A stretch of DNA of 64,000 nucleotides from Pseudomonas sp. 21 (GTDB lineage Bacteria; Pseudomonadota; Gammaproteobacteria; Pseudomonadales; Pseudomonadaceae). Below the pieces are notes generated by a model, which was not told where the DNA came from, made no database searches, and worked only from the letters and a program-made list of their open reading frames with translations. The position numbers and the translations under genes were made by a program. The DNA lies in assembly GCF_000955805.1 (NCBI RefSeq), contig NZ_JYOA01000003.1, positions 25,540 to 89,539 of the forward strand. Reading direction: 5' to 3'. Shown here one piece after another: positions 9,159-19,039 of this stretch (positions are counted from its first letter, which is position 1; every line of letters starts with the position of its first letter).

Positions 9159-9587
9159 TCAGTCGAACTGCGTGCGCTCGGAGCGAGCGTCGCTGGGTTT
9201 GATGACGGTTATTCTGTCATGGCGGCGTGGCGAGTTGATCGCGATCACGCCGGCGATCACCAGGGCGACGCCCAGGGTGCGTGGCAGGCTCAGGGGTTCG
9301 CCGAGGCCCGGCAGCACGGCGGCGCCGAGGTAGACGAAGGCATAGCTGAGGCTCAGCAGCGAATAGGCGCGGCTCAGCGGCAGGTGTTTGAGGGCGAGCA
9401 GCCAGCAGAGCATCGACAGCGCGTAGGCCAGTACCGCGCCGGCCAGTGCCAGCAGGGCGGCAATGTCCAGTTGCGCGAGGTCGAACGGCCAGTGCGATGG
9501 CAGGCGCGTCATACTCCAGCGCATGCCCAGCTGTGCGCCGCTCACCAGCAGTACGCTGCCCAGGGCGAAAGCGATGCCGCGCTTCAC
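9159..9587 (-). CDS. arnF: ArnF, undecaprenyl-phosphate aminoarabinose flippase subunit
   Basis: A 142-residue small-multidrug-resistance-like membrane protein with four predicted transmembrane segments. The start is GTG at 9587, whose GTGA overlaps the arnE stop, pointing to translational coupling. With ArnE it is thought to flip undecaprenyl-phosphate-L-Ara4N to the periplasmic face of the inner membrane. The last residues are charged and form a longer tail than the transmembrane core needs. Confidence 0.88.
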   Translation of the reverse strand: MKRGIAFALGSVLLVSGAQLGMRWSMTRLPSHWPFDLAQLDIAALLALAGAVLAYALSMLCWLLALKHLPLSRAYSLLSLSYAFVYLGAAVLPGLGEPLSLPRTLGVALVIAGVIAINSPRRHDRITVIKPSDARSERTQFD

Positions 9588-9928
9588 GAGTGCATCCCCA
9601 GCAGGGCGACGCCGCCGACGATCAGTGCCACGCCGAACCAGTGGCGCGCGTCGATATGCTCGCCGAACTGACGGCTCGCCAGGAGCGTCACCAATACGAA
9701 ATTCAGGCTCAGCATGGGGTAGGCGACGCCCACCTCCAGACGCTGCAGGACCAGTAACCAGAGTAGCAGGCCGAATCCCAGGCAGGCGATGGCCAGCAAT
9801 AGCCAGGGCGAGAGAAGCTTCGCCGCCACGCTCGAGGGCGTATCGCGCCAGCTTTCCACGGCGAACTTCTGCGCCAGCTGGCCCAGGCAGGTGAGCAGGC
9901 AGACACCGGCCAGCAGCAGGGCGGTCAT
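9584..9928 (-). CDS. arnE: ArnE, undecaprenyl-phosphate aminoarabinose flippase subunit
   Basis: A 114-residue EamA/SMR-like membrane protein with four hydrophobic segments, starting [17 protein letters not shown]. The ATG at 9928 overlaps the arnT stop (ATGA) and its own stop overlaps the arnF GTG. Length is within the usual 110-115. It partners ArnF in moving the Ara4N lipid carrier across the inner membrane. Confidence 0.88.
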   Translation of the reverse strand: MTALLLAGVCLLTCLGQLAQKFAVESWRDTPSSVAAKLLSPWLLLAIACLGFGLLLWLLVLQRLEVGVAYPMLSLNFVLVTLLASRQFGEHIDARHWFGVALIVGGVALLGMHS

Positions 9929-11571
9929 GGCGTGGCCTGCGGAATCAGCAGGACCACCAGGTGGTTCTGCCGGTAGCTGATGGCATCGCTGGGCAGCATG
10001 GCCAGTTCGGCTTCGTCGCTGGCACTGTTGACCCGCATGATCACGCCGATGGGGCCTTCGGCGCGGGCGCGCGCGATCCAGGCGTGGATGCCTTCGGGGG
10101 CAATGCTGCGGCCCTGGCCCTCGGGATAGCCCAGGCCGAACTTCAGCTCGCCTTCGGTGTTGAACAGCGTGATGTCGCTGCGCCGGGTTCGCCAGGCAAG
10201 TGCGGTGGCGGCGCCCAGGTCGTTGCTCAGCAGGCTGCGGGCCTCCTTGAGCTGGTCCAGGTGCTCGGCGATGAACTGGTCGGGCATCTTGCTGTTGACC
10301 ATCTTGTTCGGCATCGCGTTGGGTACCAGCGCCACCAGCAGCCACGCCGCGAAGGCCGGTGCGGCCCAGTAGCGAGTGGGCCGCAGCAGTTGCAGCAGGC
10401 CGGACAGCAGCCAGACGATGCAGACCAGAGCGATCATCAGCACGCTGGGCAGTTCGTCGTGGTACTGCGGGTGCCGTGCCTGCATGAACAGCAGGCCGGC
10501 CAGCGCGCTGCTGCCCAGCAGCAGGTTGAGCGCGCCGTTGAGTTTCAGTGCGATCAGCTTGCGCTGCTGCAGCGCGCGGCCGATGGCGTCGGCCATCAGC
10601 AGGGCAAGCGGGGCGAAGCAGGGCATGATGTAGGTCGGCAGCTTGCCCTTGGCCAGGCTGAAGAACAGGAAGGGCATGACGAACCACAGCAGCAGGAACA
10701 GCAGCTTCGAGTCGCGCCAGCCCTGGATTGCGTTACGCAGCGCCGGGATGATCAGCACCGCCCAGGGCATTGCGCTGGCGAACAGCAGCGGTACGAAGAA
10801 CCAGATCGGCCGGCCGTGCTGGGCGTCTTCTGCGGCGAAGCGGCGGATGTGCTCGTTCCAGAAGAAGAAGTCCCAGAAGTCCGGCTCGCGGGCGTGGATC
10901 AGCAGCACCCAGGGCGCGGCGACCAGTACGGCCACCAGCACCGCCAGCGGCCCGTAGCGCAGCAGCTCGCCGAAGCGCTTCTGCAGCAGGGCATAGGGCA
11001 GGCCGACGATCACCGGCAGGAGGAAGGCGAGAAAGCCCTTGGTCATGAAACCGAAGGAGCAGGCCGCGCCCAGCAGACTCCAGGCGGCGAAGCGTCCGCG
11101 CGTGGTGCTGGCGTCGAAGGCGAACCACAGGGCGCCGAGGCTGAGGTTCACGCAGAAGGTGAACTGCGGGTCGAGGTTGGCGTAGCCGGCTTGTCCGGCG
11201 ATCAGCCCGAAGCTCAGGTAGAGCAGGCCCGCGGCCCAGGTGCGGCGCGGGTCGTTCCACAGCCGGCGGGCGACCAGGATGACCAGCAGGGTGCTCAGTG
11301 CGGTCACCAGCGCGGAACCGGCGCGCACGCCGAACAGGTTCTGGCCGAACACGGCCTGGCTGGCGGCGGTCAGCCAGTAGCCGCCGGTGGGCTTCTCGAA
11401 ATAGCGCAGGCCGAGCAGGTGCGGGGAAACCCAGTCGCCACTCTGCAGCATGGACTGGCTGATCTGCGCGTTGCGTGACTCGTCGGGAATCCACAGGCCG
11501 TGGAAGGCCATCGGCAGCAGGATGCACAGCACGAAAGCGGCTAGCAGGGTCGGGTAGGCCAGGCGCTTCAT
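9925..11571 (-). CDS. arnT: ArnT, lipid A 4-amino-4-deoxy-L-arabinose transferase
   Basis: A 548-residue inner-membrane glycosyltransferase of the PMT/GT-83 family. It moves L-Ara4N from undecaprenyl phosphate to lipid A phosphates on the periplasmic side, lowering negative charge and giving polymyxin resistance. The first periplasmic loop carries the conserved acidic motif [15 protein letters not shown] and the segment [11 protein letters not shown]. About a dozen transmembrane helices fill residues 5-430, followed by a soluble C-terminal periplasmic domain. It overlaps arnD by 4 bases at the start and arnE by 4 at the end. Confidence 0.95.
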   Translation of the reverse strand: MKRLAYPTLLAAFVLCILLPMAFHGLWIPDESRNAQISQSMLQSGDWVSPHLLGLRYFEKPTGGYWLTAASQAVFGQNLFGVRAGSALVTALSTLLVILVARRLWNDPRRTWAAGLLYLSFGLIAGQAGYANLDPQFTFCVNLSLGALWFAFDASTTRGRFAAWSLLGAACSFGFMTKGFLAFLLPVIVGLPYALLQKRFGELLRYGPLAVLVAVLVAAPWVLLIHAREPDFWDFFFWNEHIRRFAAEDAQHGRPIWFFVPLLFASAMPWAVLIIPALRNAIQGWRDSKLLFLLLWFVMPFLFFSLAKGKLPTYIMPCFAPLALLMADAIGRALQQRKLIALKLNGALNLLLGSSALAGLLFMQARHPQYHDELPSVLMIALVCIVWLLSGLLQLLRPTRYWAAPAFAAWLLVALVPNAMPNKMVNSKMPDQFIAEHLDQLKEARSLLSNDLGAATALAWRTRRSDITLFNTEGELKFGLGYPEGQGRSIAPEGIHAWIARARAEGPIGVIMRVNSASDEAELAMLPSDAISYRQNHLVVLLIPQATP

Positions 11572-12452
11572 GCGTGCTGCACCCCCAGCCAGCCTTCGCG
11601 GCCGGCCAGTTCGCCGCGCACGAGGCTGGCGACGGGCAGGGTGGTGGGGTCGTCCGGCAGCAGCCGGCCAAGCGGAACGAAGCGGATGCCGCCGGCCCGT
11701 GCCTGGGCCAGCAAGCGTCGGAAGTCGTGGGCCATGAGAATGCCCTCGACCTCGGCGTGGATGGTGTACACGTTCAAGGCGTCCATGTCGAAGCGGGAAA
11801 GAATGTAGTCATTGAAGGCGGACGGCGCCACCTGCGGGCCGACGACCTCGTCGAAGGTGGGCATGTCCACCGGGATCTGCGGGGTACCGGCGCGGCCGTC
11901 GGCCAGGCGTGGGCGGAACAGCGAGCGGCCGCGGCAATCGCTGTTGTAGCGAAAGCCGAAGCGCTCCTTGGCTTCCACGGTGCGTTCGTCGGCGCGCCAG
12001 CCGGCCACGGCCGAGCATTCCACCGGGTTGCCGAGGATGTCGGCGAGGGTGTCCACGCCACGGCAGATCTGCTGCTCCAGTTGCGGCGTGCTCCAGCGGC
12101 CGGCGTTGGCCTGCCAGCCATGGTGGTCCCAGGCGTGCAGGCCGACTTCGTGGCCGGCGTCCTGGGCACGCCGCATCAGGTGGCCCAGGTCGCGGCCGAT
12201 CGGCTTGCCCGGCCAGGCGGTGCCGGCCAGGAGGATGTCCCAGCCGTAGAGCCCGGCGGCGTTGGAACGCAGCATCTTCCACAGGAACTGTGGGCGGATC
12301 AGGCGCCACAGGTGCCGGCCCATGTTGTCGGGGCCGACGCTGAAGAAGAAGGTCGCCTTGACGTCGGCTTCCTCGAGCATGTCCAGCAACCGTGGCACGC
12401 CATCACGGGTGCCACGGTAGGTATCGACGTCGATGCGCAGTCCCGCTCTCAT
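11568..12452 (-). CDS. arnD: ArnD, deformylase for the undecaprenyl-linked Ara4N intermediate
   Basis: A 294-residue polysaccharide-deacetylase (NodB-type) enzyme. It removes the formyl group from undecaprenyl-phosphate-Ara4FN, the step that makes the pathway irreversible. The metal-binding stretch near the N terminus reads [11 protein letters not shown], with the downstream HAWDHHGWQ motif and [15 protein letters not shown]. Length is normal for ArnD. Four-base overlaps with arnA and arnT imply coupling. Confidence 0.94.
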   Translation of the reverse strand: MRAGLRIDVDTYRGTRDGVPRLLDMLEEADVKATFFFSVGPDNMGRHLWRLIRPQFLWKMLRSNAAGLYGWDILLAGTAWPGKPIGRDLGHLMRRAQDAGHEVGLHAWDHHGWQANAGRWSTPQLEQQICRGVDTLADILGNPVECSAVAGWRADERTVEAKERFGFRYNSDCRGRSLFRPRLADGRAGTPQIPVDMPTFDEVVGPQVAPSAFNDYILSRFDMDALNVYTIHAEVEGILMAHDFRRLLAQARAGGIRFVPLGRLLPDDPTTLPVASLVRGELAGREGWLGVQHA

Positions 12453-14473
12453 CCGGCGATGCTTTTCTTCAGCGGGAAGGCGTGGGGTACACCGCCGACG
12501 CGTTCAGCCAGGGCTTCGCGGAGGAAGAAGTCCAGGGTCTTGCCGATGGTGGCGGAGAGCTCCACGCTCGGCTGCCAGTCCAGCAGGCGACGGGCATTCT
12601 CGATGCTCGGCTTGCGGTGCGACACGTCCTGGTAGCCGTCGCCATAGAAGCTGCGGCTTTCCACTTCGCGGAAGCCGGCGAAGGGCGGGAACTGGTCGCG
12701 CAGCGGGTGGGCCTCGAACTGGCGCAGCAGCTCTTCGCCCAACTGGCGGATGCTGGCTTCGTTGTCCGGGTTGCCGATGTTGACGATCTGCCCGTCGCAG
12801 CGGCTGCCTTCGTTGTCGATGATGCGCGCCAGCGCCTCGATGCCGTCGTCCACGTCGGTGAAGCAGCGCTTCTGCTCGCCGCCGTCCACCAGGCGGATCG
12901 GGGTGCCTTCCACGAGGTGCAGGATCAGCTGGGTAATGGCGCGGGAGCTGCCGATACGCGCCGAGTCCAGGCGGTCCAGGCGCGGGCCCATCCAGTTGAA
13001 CGGGCGGAACAGGGTGAACTTCAGGCCCTTCTGGCCGTAGGCCCAGATGACGCGGTCGAGCAGTTGCTTGGACACCGAGTAGATCCAGCGCTGCTTGTTG
13101 ATCGGGCCGACGATGAGGTTGGACTTGTCCTCGTCGAAGTTGGCGTCGGCGCACATGCCGTACACCTCGGAGGTGGACGGGAAGATCACGCGCTTGTTGT
13201 ACTTCACGCAGTAGCGGACCAGCTTGAGGTTTTCCTCGAAGTCCAGTTCGAACACGCGCAGCGGGTTGCGGGTGTATTCGATCGGCGTGGCGATGGCCAC
13301 CAGCGGCAGGACCACGTCGCACTTCTTGATGTGGTACTCGATCCACTCGGTGTGGATGCTGATGTCGCCTTCGACGAAGTGGAAGTCCGGGTTGCCCTTC
13401 AGGCGCTCGATGGCATCGGAGCCGATGTCCAGGCCGTAGACCTCGTAGTTGCCGTCGCGCAGCAGGCGCTCGGAGAGGTGGTTGCCGATGAAGCCGTTGA
13501 CGCCGAGGATCAGCACGCGAGTCTTGCGCTTGGGCTTGCCGACTGCGCCGTGCAGGCGCGAGCCGTCCACCAGGCCCATCTCGCGGGCCAGTTGCGGGCC
13601 GGCGAGGAACAGGCCGCTGTCGTTCTGCTGGCCGGAGAGGATTTCCAGCGAGTCTTCGCCGCAGGCGATGCGCAGGGGATCGACCGACAGGACCGAACCG
13701 GGTGCCATGCCGTTGTTGCCGGCAGCGACGCGCGAACTCCAGACGATCAGCTTGCGATCGCCCACCGGGGCGAAGGCGCCGGGGTAGGGCTGGGTGACGG
13801 CGCGGACCAGGTTGTGCAGTTCGCGGGCCGGGCGTTTCCAGTCGAGCTGGCCATCCGCCGGGGTGCGGCGACCGAAGTAGCTGGCGCGGGACTCGTCCTG
13901 GGCGACTTCCTGCAGCTCGCCGCGCGCCAGGCGCGGCAGGGCGGAGGCGAGCAGCTCGCGAGTGGCTTCACGGAGCTTGCCGTGCAGCACCAGGGCGGTG
14001 TCGTCGGCGCCGATGGCGACGCTCTGCTGGGCGAGGATGCCGCCGGCATCGGCGCGCTTGACCATGCGGTGCAGGGTCACGCCGGTCTCGGTCTCGCCGT
14101 TGACCAGTACCCAGTTGGCCGGGGCGCGGCCACGGTAGCGCGGCAGCAGCGAGCCATGCAGGTTGTAGGCGCCCTTGGCGGCGCAGGCCAGCAGCTCTTC
14201 GCTGAGCAGGTGGCGGTAATAGAAGGAGAAGATGTACTGCGGCTGCAGCTCGCGGATGCGCGCGACCCACAGCGGGTGGTTGACGTCTTCCGGGGCGTGC
14301 ACCGGGATGCCCAGGCGAGCGCAGAGCTGCGCTACGGAGCCATAGAAACGGTTTTCCTTGGGATCGTCGGCGTGGGTGAAGACGGCGTCGATCTGGTAAC
14401 CGGCGGCGAGCAGTGCCTCGATGCCGGCGCAGCCGAAGTCGTGGTAGGCGAAGACGATGGTCTGCTGGGTCAT
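12449..14473 (-). CDS. arnA: ArnA, bifunctional UDP-GlcA decarboxylase / UDP-Ara4N formyltransferase
   Basis: A 674-residue cytosolic two-domain enzyme. Residues about 1-300 are a methionyl-tRNA-formyltransferase-like domain with [23 protein letters not shown] and [12 protein letters not shown]. Residues about 320-674 are an SDR-type oxidative decarboxylase with the Rossmann motif [10 protein letters not shown] near residue 322, TSEVYGMC and the YSVSK catalytic pair. The decarboxylase makes the 4-keto-pentose used by ArnB, and the formyltransferase acts on the ArnB product. Slightly longer than the usual 660. Overlaps arnC and arnD by 4 bases. Confidence 0.96.
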   Translation of the reverse strand: MTQQTIVFAYHDFGCAGIEALLAAGYQIDAVFTHADDPKENRFYGSVAQLCARLGIPVHAPEDVNHPLWVARIRELQPQYIFSFYYRHLLSEELLACAAKGAYNLHGSLLPRYRGRAPANWVLVNGETETGVTLHRMVKRADAGGILAQQSVAIGADDTALVLHGKLREATRELLASALPRLARGELQEVAQDESRASYFGRRTPADGQLDWKRPARELHNLVRAVTQPYPGAFAPVGDRKLIVWSSRVAAGNNGMAPGSVLSVDPLRIACGEDSLEILSGQQNDSGLFLAGPQLAREMGLVDGSRLHGAVGKPKRKTRVLILGVNGFIGNHLSERLLRDGNYEVYGLDIGSDAIERLKGNPDFHFVEGDISIHTEWIEYHIKKCDVVLPLVAIATPIEYTRNPLRVFELDFEENLKLVRYCVKYNKRVIFPSTSEVYGMCADANFDEDKSNLIVGPINKQRWIYSVSKQLLDRVIWAYGQKGLKFTLFRPFNWMGPRLDRLDSARIGSSRAITQLILHLVEGTPIRLVDGGEQKRCFTDVDDGIEALARIIDNEGSRCDGQIVNIGNPDNEASIRQLGEELLRQFEAHPLRDQFPPFAGFREVESRSFYGDGYQDVSHRKPSIENARRLLDWQPSVELSATIGKTLDFFLREALAERVGGVPHAFPLKKSIAG

Positions 14474-15474
14474 GGCTGGATGGACTCGAAAGTAGGGGAA
14501 GAAGTGGTGATCTCGGCGCGCGGTGTCTCGGCGCGGACGATGCGCTCGATGAAGAAGCGGGGGCGGGCGCGCACATCGTTGTACATGCGCCCCAGGTACT
14601 CGCCGAGCAGGCCCATGCCGACCAGCTGCACGCCGGTGAACATGAACAGCACGGCGAACAGCACGAACACGCCGTGGCCGGCCCAGGCGGCGCCGAACAG
14701 CAGGCGCAGTACCAGCAGCATCAGGGCGAAGGCGAAACCGGCCACCGCCATGCCGCCGCCGACGAAGGACAGCAGGCGCAGCGGCGAAGTGGTCATGCAG
14801 GTGACCAGGTCGAACATCAGGTTGATCAGGCGCAGGAAGTCGTACTTCGACTCGCCGTGCTCGCGCTCGGCGTGGGCGACGAGGATCTCGCTGGTGTGGC
14901 GGGCGAAGCTGTTGGCCAGAATCGGAATGAAGGTGCTGCGCTCGCGGCAGGCCAGCATCGCCTTGACGATGCTCGAGCGGTACGCGCGCAGCATGCAGCC
15001 GTAGTCGTTCATCGCCACGCCGGTGGAGCGCTGCACGGCGAGGTTGATCAGCTTCGACGGCCAGCGGCGCAGGGCGGAGTCCTGGCGTTGCTGGCGCACG
15101 CTGCCGACCACGTCATAGCCCTTGGCGGCTTCGGCCACCAGGCGCGGGATTTCTTCCGGCGGGTTCTGCAGGTCGGCGTCGAGGGTGATCACCAGGTCGC
15201 CCTGGCACTGCTCGAAGCCGGCCATGATCGCGGCGTGCTGGCCGTAGTTGCGGTTGAGGATCACCGCCACCACGTGGCTGCCCGGCGCCTGCGCGGCTTC
15301 CTGCAGCAGGTCGGCGGAGCTGTCGCGGCTGCCGTCGTCGATCAGCACGATCTCGTAGTCGCGGCCCAGCTGTTCGCAGGCGGTGGTGGTGCGGCGCAGC
15401 AGCTCGGGCAGGCTGGCCTCTTCGTTGTACACCGGGATGACGATGGACACACGATGGATCGGATAGGGTTTCAC
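14470..15474 (-). CDS. arnC: ArnC, undecaprenyl-phosphate Ara4FN transferase
   Basis: A 334-residue GT2 glycosyltransferase that links Ara4FN to undecaprenyl phosphate at the inner membrane. It has the catalytic fold motifs [26 protein letters not shown] and [13 protein letters not shown], and two hydrophobic segments near residues 235 and 270. The start is taken as GTG at 15474 ([10 protein letters not shown]), which matches the family N terminus and lies 8 bases after the arnB stop. An ATG at 15516 would overlap arnB and add 14 unconserved residues. Confidence 0.93.
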   Translation of the reverse strand: MKPYPIHRVSIVIPVYNEEASLPELLRRTTTACEQLGRDYEIVLIDDGSRDSSADLLQEAAQAPGSHVVAVILNRNYGQHAAIMAGFEQCQGDLVITLDADLQNPPEEIPRLVAEAAKGYDVVGSVRQQRQDSALRRWPSKLINLAVQRSTGVAMNDYGCMLRAYRSSIVKAMLACRERSTFIPILANSFARHTSEILVAHAEREHGESKYDFLRLINLMFDLVTCMTTSPLRLLSFVGGGMAVAGFAFALMLLVLRLLFGAAWAGHGVFVLFAVLFMFTGVQLVGMGLLGEYLGRMYNDVRARPRFFIERIVRAETPRAEITTSSPTFESIQP

Positions 15475-15481
15475 GGTGGCG

Positions 15482-16633
15482 TTACCGAAGCAGGGTTTCG
15501 ATGGCGTCGACCACACGGTCCTGGTCGGCCTGGGTCATGTCGGGGAACAGCGGGATGGAGACGATCCGCGAGGAGTTCCACTCGGTGTTGGGCAGTTGCA
15601 CGCGCGGGTAGCGCTGGCGGTAGTAGCTGTGCAGGTGGCTGCCGATGAAGTGGATGCCGCTGCCGATGCCGCGTTGCTGCAGGCCCTGCATGAAGGCGTC
15701 GCGGTCGAGGCCGCAGCGCTCCTGGTCGATGCGCAGGACGTAAAGGTGCCAGGCGTGATGTTGCGGGTAGTCCGGCACCGCCAGCGGTTGCACGGACAGG
15801 TGCGCCAGGCGCTCGGCGTAGCCGGCGGCCAGCTCGGCGCGGCGGGCGTTGATCGCTTCGAGCTTGGGCAGTTGGACCAGCGCGATGGCGGCGTTGATGT
15901 CGGTGAGGTTGTACTTGAAGCCCGGCTCCACCACCTGCGCCTGCGGCTTGCGGCCGTGGGTCAGGCGGTCGTAGGCGTCGACGCCCAGGCCGTGGAACTT
16001 CAGGGTGCGCACGCGGTTGGCCAGGACTTCGTCATCGCTGACGAACATGGCGCCCTCGGCGCAGGTGAGGTTCTTGATCGCATGGAAGGAGAAGATCGCG
16101 GTGCCGCGCTGGCCTACCGGGCGGCCACGGTAGAAGGTACCGGCAGCGTGGGCGGCGTCCTCGATCACCGGGATGCCGTGGCGCAGGGCGAGCTCGTCGA
16201 TCGGGTCCATGTCGCAGGCGGCGCCAGCGTAGTGCACCGGGATGATGGCGCGGGTACGCGGGGTGATCGCGGCCTCGATGCGGGCGGCGTCGGTCATCAG
16301 GGTGTCACGGTCGACATCGACGAACACCGGGGTGGCGCCCAGCAGGCTGATCATGTTGACGGTGGAGACCCAGGTCTGCGACGGGGTGATCACCTCGTCG
16401 CCCGGGCCGATGCCCAGGGCCAGCAGCGCCAGGTGCATGCCACCGGTGGCGGAAGACAGTGCCACGGCGTGGCGGCAGCCGATCGACTGGGCAAAGCGCT
16501 GTTCCAGTTCGGCGTTCTTCGGCCCGGTGGTGATCCAGCCCGAACGCAGGACTTCATTGACTGCGTGGATCTCCTCCTCGCCGATACTGGGGCGGGAGAA
16601 GGGGAGGAAGGGCATTTCCATGTGGTGTTCCAA
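15482..16633 (-). CDS. arnB: ArnB, UDP-4-amino-4-deoxy-L-arabinose aminotransferase
   Basis: A 383-residue PLP-dependent DegT/DnrJ-type aminotransferase that aminates the 4-keto-pentose from ArnA using glutamate. The PLP lysine is in [14 protein letters not shown] (K187), with [11 protein letters not shown] earlier and EDAAHAAG for cofactor binding. First gene of the arn operon. An internal in-frame ATG four codons in (16621) is an alternative start. A PmrA-type direct repeat lies about 50 bases upstream. Confidence 0.95.
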   Translation of the reverse strand: MEHHMEMPFLPFSRPSIGEEEIHAVNEVLRSGWITTGPKNAELEQRFAQSIGCRHAVALSSATGGMHLALLALGIGPGDEVITPSQTWVSTVNMISLLGATPVFVDVDRDTLMTDAARIEAAITPRTRAIIPVHYAGAACDMDPIDELALRHGIPVIEDAAHAAGTFYRGRPVGQRGTAIFSFHAIKNLTCAEGAMFVSDDEVLANRVRTLKFHGLGVDAYDRLTHGRKPQAQVVEPGFKYNLTDINAAIALVQLPKLEAINARRAELAAGYAERLAHLSVQPLAVPDYPQHHAWHLYVLRIDQERCGLDRDAFMQGLQQRGIGSGIHFIGSHLHSYYRQRYPRVQLPNTEWNSSRIVSIPLFPDMTQADQDRVVDAIETLLR

Positions 16634-16682
16634 AGGCCGTCACGGCTCTGTCAGGGGGTGAGAGAACGCTACGGGGGAGATC

Positions 16683-16699
16683 GTTAAGAAGCCGTTAAG
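16683..16699 (-). promoter_or_regulatory. Candidate PmrA-type box upstream of arnB
   Basis: Read on the minus strand, the sequence CTTAAC-GGCTT-CTTAAC is a perfect 6-base direct repeat with a 5-base spacer, 50 bases upstream of the arnB ATG. This matches the architecture of PmrA boxes (YTTAAK, 5-base spacer, YTTAAK) except for the final C of each half. PmrAB-type control of arn is established in pseudomonads. Assigning this exact site to PmrA rather than a related OmpR-family regulator is inference. Confidence 0.65.
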
Positions 16700-16811
16700 T
16701 GGATGTCGTGATTCCGTTCGTCGGTCGAACATGCGACAGGCAACACCCGAAGAGTGGAAGGATGTGAGTGGAACGGTCTGAAAACGACATGTCTGATGTC
16801 GGAAAACGCTG

Positions 16812-16840
16812 TTGAACACTCGTTCATCCTTGGCTATGGT
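16812..16840 (+). promoter_or_regulatory. Sigma-70-type promoter with overlapping dyads
   Basis: TTGAAC at 16812-16817 and TATGGT at 16835-16840 are separated by 17 bases, a good sigma-70 arrangement, 60 bases before the ATG of the aminotransferase-ABC gene. The -35 lies inside a perfect dyad TGAAC-ACTC-GTTCA (16813-16826). Just upstream is a second dyad CGACAT-GTCTG-ATGTCG (16785-16801). Either could be an operator for the TetR-family regulator encoded at 21381-22037, but no copy of either dyad is seen near that gene. Confidence 0.55.
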
Positions 16841-16900
16841 GGCCCAACGCTCCTGCGGACCCTTCCGCAGGTCATTCCGTCATTCGGATGAGGCCCTTGC

Positions 16901-18970
16901 ATGCGTTATTCGTCGCTTGTGGACAGGATGGTCGGACCCGGCGTTGCCGCCTGGGATATTCACTACGCCGCCATCGCCGCCCAACGCGCCGGCCGCGACG
17001 TGATAGTGCTCAGCGTCGGCGACCCCGATTTCGCAACCCCGGACTTCATCACCGATGCCGCCGTTTCCGCGTTGCGCGACGGCGACACCCATTACAGTGA
17101 TGTAGCCGGCAAACCCGCGCTGCGCCAGGCGATCGCGGCATTGCATGAGCGACGTTTCGGCCAAAAGACAGGGGCCGAAAACGTCATCGTCGTCGCCGGC
17201 GCTCAAAACGGCCTGTTTGCCGCCGCGATGTGCCTGCTGGAGAAGGGCGACGAGGTCATCACCTTCGACCCGGTCTACGTCACCTACGAAGCCACGCTGA
17301 AAGCCACCGGCGCCGTGCTGGTCGGCGTACCGACCCGCCCGGAAAACGGCTTCCGCCCACTGGCCGCCGATATCGCCGCAGCGATCACCCCGCGCACCAA
17401 GGCGATCTTCCTCGCCAACCCGAGCAACCCCACCGGCGTCGTGCTGGACCGCGACGAGCTGTTGGCCATTGCCGCGCTGGCCGAGGCTCGCGACCTCTGG
17501 GTGGTGGTCGACGAGGTCTACGAAGGCCTGACCTTCGAGCGCGAACACCAGAGCTTCGCTGCCCTGCCGGGCATGGCCGAGCGCACCCTGAGCATCGGCA
17601 GCCTGTCGAAATCCCATGCCATGACCGGCTGGCGTGCCGGCTGGATAGTCGCCAACCCGACCCTGGTCGGGCACCTGGAAAACCTCGCGCTGAACATGTT
17701 CTACGGCCTGCCGGGCTTCGTGCAGGAAGCCGCCCTGGCGGCGGTGGAACGTCACGACGAGGTCGTCACGGCGATGCGCGAGATCTACCGCCGCCGCCGC
17801 GACCTGGTGGTGGCCGCGCTGAGCGATTGCCCGCGGGTGAAGGTCCTGTCCCCCGAAGCCGGCATGTTCGTCATGGTCGACGTGCGCGACAGCGGTCTCA
17901 GCTCGCTGGATTTCTCCTGGCAACTGTTCCACGCCACCGGCGTTTCGGTGCTCGACGCGGCGGCCTTCGGCCCGCAGGCGGAGGGCTTCGTGCGGTTGTC
18001 CTTCGGGTTGAGCGACGAGAGCATGGCGGAAGCCTGTGCGCGGATCATCCGCTTCGTCGAATCGCTTCCCGCACGTGCCGAATCAACTGTAGGAGCGAGG
18101 GGGGCGCCTCAGCCATTGCTCGCGAACGCTCCTGATGCTTCTGCGGCGGTGGCTGGTTCGCGAGCAAGCTCGCTCCTACAGAAAGCAGAGCAGCCCGCGA
18201 CCAAACCAGTGATCGAAGTGCGCGATATCCACAAGCGCTTCGGCGACTTCGAGGTGCTCAAGGGCGTATCGCTGTCGGCGCGCGAGGGCGAGGTGATCTC
18301 GCTGATCGGCGCCAGTGGCTCGGGCAAGAGCACCCTGCTGCGCTGCATCAACATGCTGGAGATTCCCAACCAGGGCTCGGTCACCGTCAACGGCGAGACC
18401 ATCCGTCTGAGCCAGAACCGCCACGGTGAGCCGATGGTCGCCGACCAGAAGCAGCTCACGCGCATCCGCTCGCAACTGGGCATGGTGTTCCAGAGCTTCA
18501 ACCTGTGGCCGCACCGCACTGTGCTGGAGAACCTGATCGAGGCGCCGACCTTTGTCCTCCACGAGAGCAAGGCCGAGGCCCGCGAGCGCGCCGAGGCGCT
18601 GCTGGAGCGTGTCGGCCTGGCGGAGAAGCGCCACGAGTACCCGGCCTTCCTTTCCGGTGGCCAGCAGCAGCGCGTGGCCATCGCCCGTGCGCTGGCCGTG
18701 CGGCCGAAAGTGATGCTGTTCGACGAGCCGACCTCGGCGCTGGACCCGGAGCTGGTGGGCGAAGTGCTGAAGGTGATCCGCTCGCTGGCGGAGGAGGGGC
18801 GGACCATGATCCTGGTTACCCACGAGATGGCATTCGCCCGCGACGTTTCCAGCCATGTGGCGTTCCTCCACAAAGGTTTGATCGAGGAGGAGGGCACCGC
18901 CGAGGAGGTGTTCTTGCGGCCGCGCAGCGAGCGCTGCCGGCAGTTCGTCAACGCGCACCAGAATCGCTGA
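16901..18970 (+). CDS. AruH-like aminotransferase fused to amino-acid ABC transporter ATPase
   Basis: One open frame of 689 codons. Residues 1 to about 395 are a fold-type I PLP aminotransferase closely resembling arginine-pyruvate transaminase AruH (N terminus MRYSSLVDRM, AAWDIHY, PLP lysine K237 in SLSKSHAMTGWRAGW). Residues about 437-689 are a complete ABC ATPase of the AotP/HisP type with Walker A GASGSGKST, signature LSGGQQQR and Walker [13 protein letters not shown]. The about 40-residue linker is encoded by a degenerate REP pair (18088-18180) lying in frame. A GTG at 18209 could start a separate 253-residue ATPase, a normal length, but has no clear ribosome site. The genes that follow supply the rest of the transporter, so the likely role is basic amino-acid import coupled to transamination. 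Substrate is inferred. Confidence 0.85.
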   Translation: MRYSSLVDRMVGPGVAAWDIHYAAIAAQRAGRDVIVLSVGDPDFATPDFITDAAVSALRDGDTHYSDVAGKPALRQAIAALHERRFGQKTGAENVIVVAGAQNGLFAAAMCLLEKGDEVITFDPVYVTYEATLKATGAVLVGVPTRPENGFRPLAADIAAAITPRTKAIFLANPSNPTGVVLDRDELLAIAALAEARDLWVVVDEVYEGLTFEREHQSFAALPGMAERTLSIGSLSKSHAMTGWRAGWIVANPTLVGHLENLALNMFYGLPGFVQEAALAAVERHDEVVTAMREIYRRRRDLVVAALSDCPRVKVLSPEAGMFVMVDVRDSGLSSLDFSWQLFHATGVSVLDAAAFGPQAEGFVRLSFGLSDESMAEACARIIRFVESLPARAESTVGARGAPQPLLANAPDASAAVAGSRASSLLQKAEQPATKPVIEVRDIHKRFGDFEVLKGVSLSAREGEVISLIGASGSGKSTLLRCINMLEIPNQGSVTVNGETIRLSQNRHGEPMVADQKQLTRIRSQLGMVFQSFNLWPHRTVLENLIEAPTFVLHESKAEARERAEALLERVGLAEKRHEYPAFLSGGQQQRVAIARALAVRPKVMLFDEPTSALDPELVGEVLKVIRSLAEEGRTMILVTHEMAFARDVSSHVAFLHKGLIEEEGTAEEVFLRPRSERCRQFVNAHQNR
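18088..18180. repeat. REP pair inside a coding frame, first arm interrupted
   Basis: The right arm (GGTTCGCGAGCAAGCTCGC, ending in CTCCTACA at 18180) is canonical. The left arm starts TGTAGGAGCGAG at 18088 and resumes GCTCGCGAAC at 18117, with about 17 extra bases in place of the central CTT. The element is translated as the linker of the aminotransferase-ABC gene, for example GSRASSLLQ from the right arm, without creating a stop codon. Confidence 0.85.
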
Positions 18971-19039
18971 CCGATGCCGCGCTGTCGGCGCATCGATGAG
19001 CGTGACCCAACACTAAGTAAAACAATGCAGGGGATCACG

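Noticed and set aside
12392-15004. An 870-codon plus-strand frame opposite arnA and arnC
   Set aside because: Low-complexity Val/Ala/Asp-rich translation, fully antisense to two conserved arn genes.
15475-15516. Upstream ATG for arnC
   Set aside because: It overlaps arnB and adds 14 residues not found in the family; the GTG at 15474 fits the conserved N terminus.
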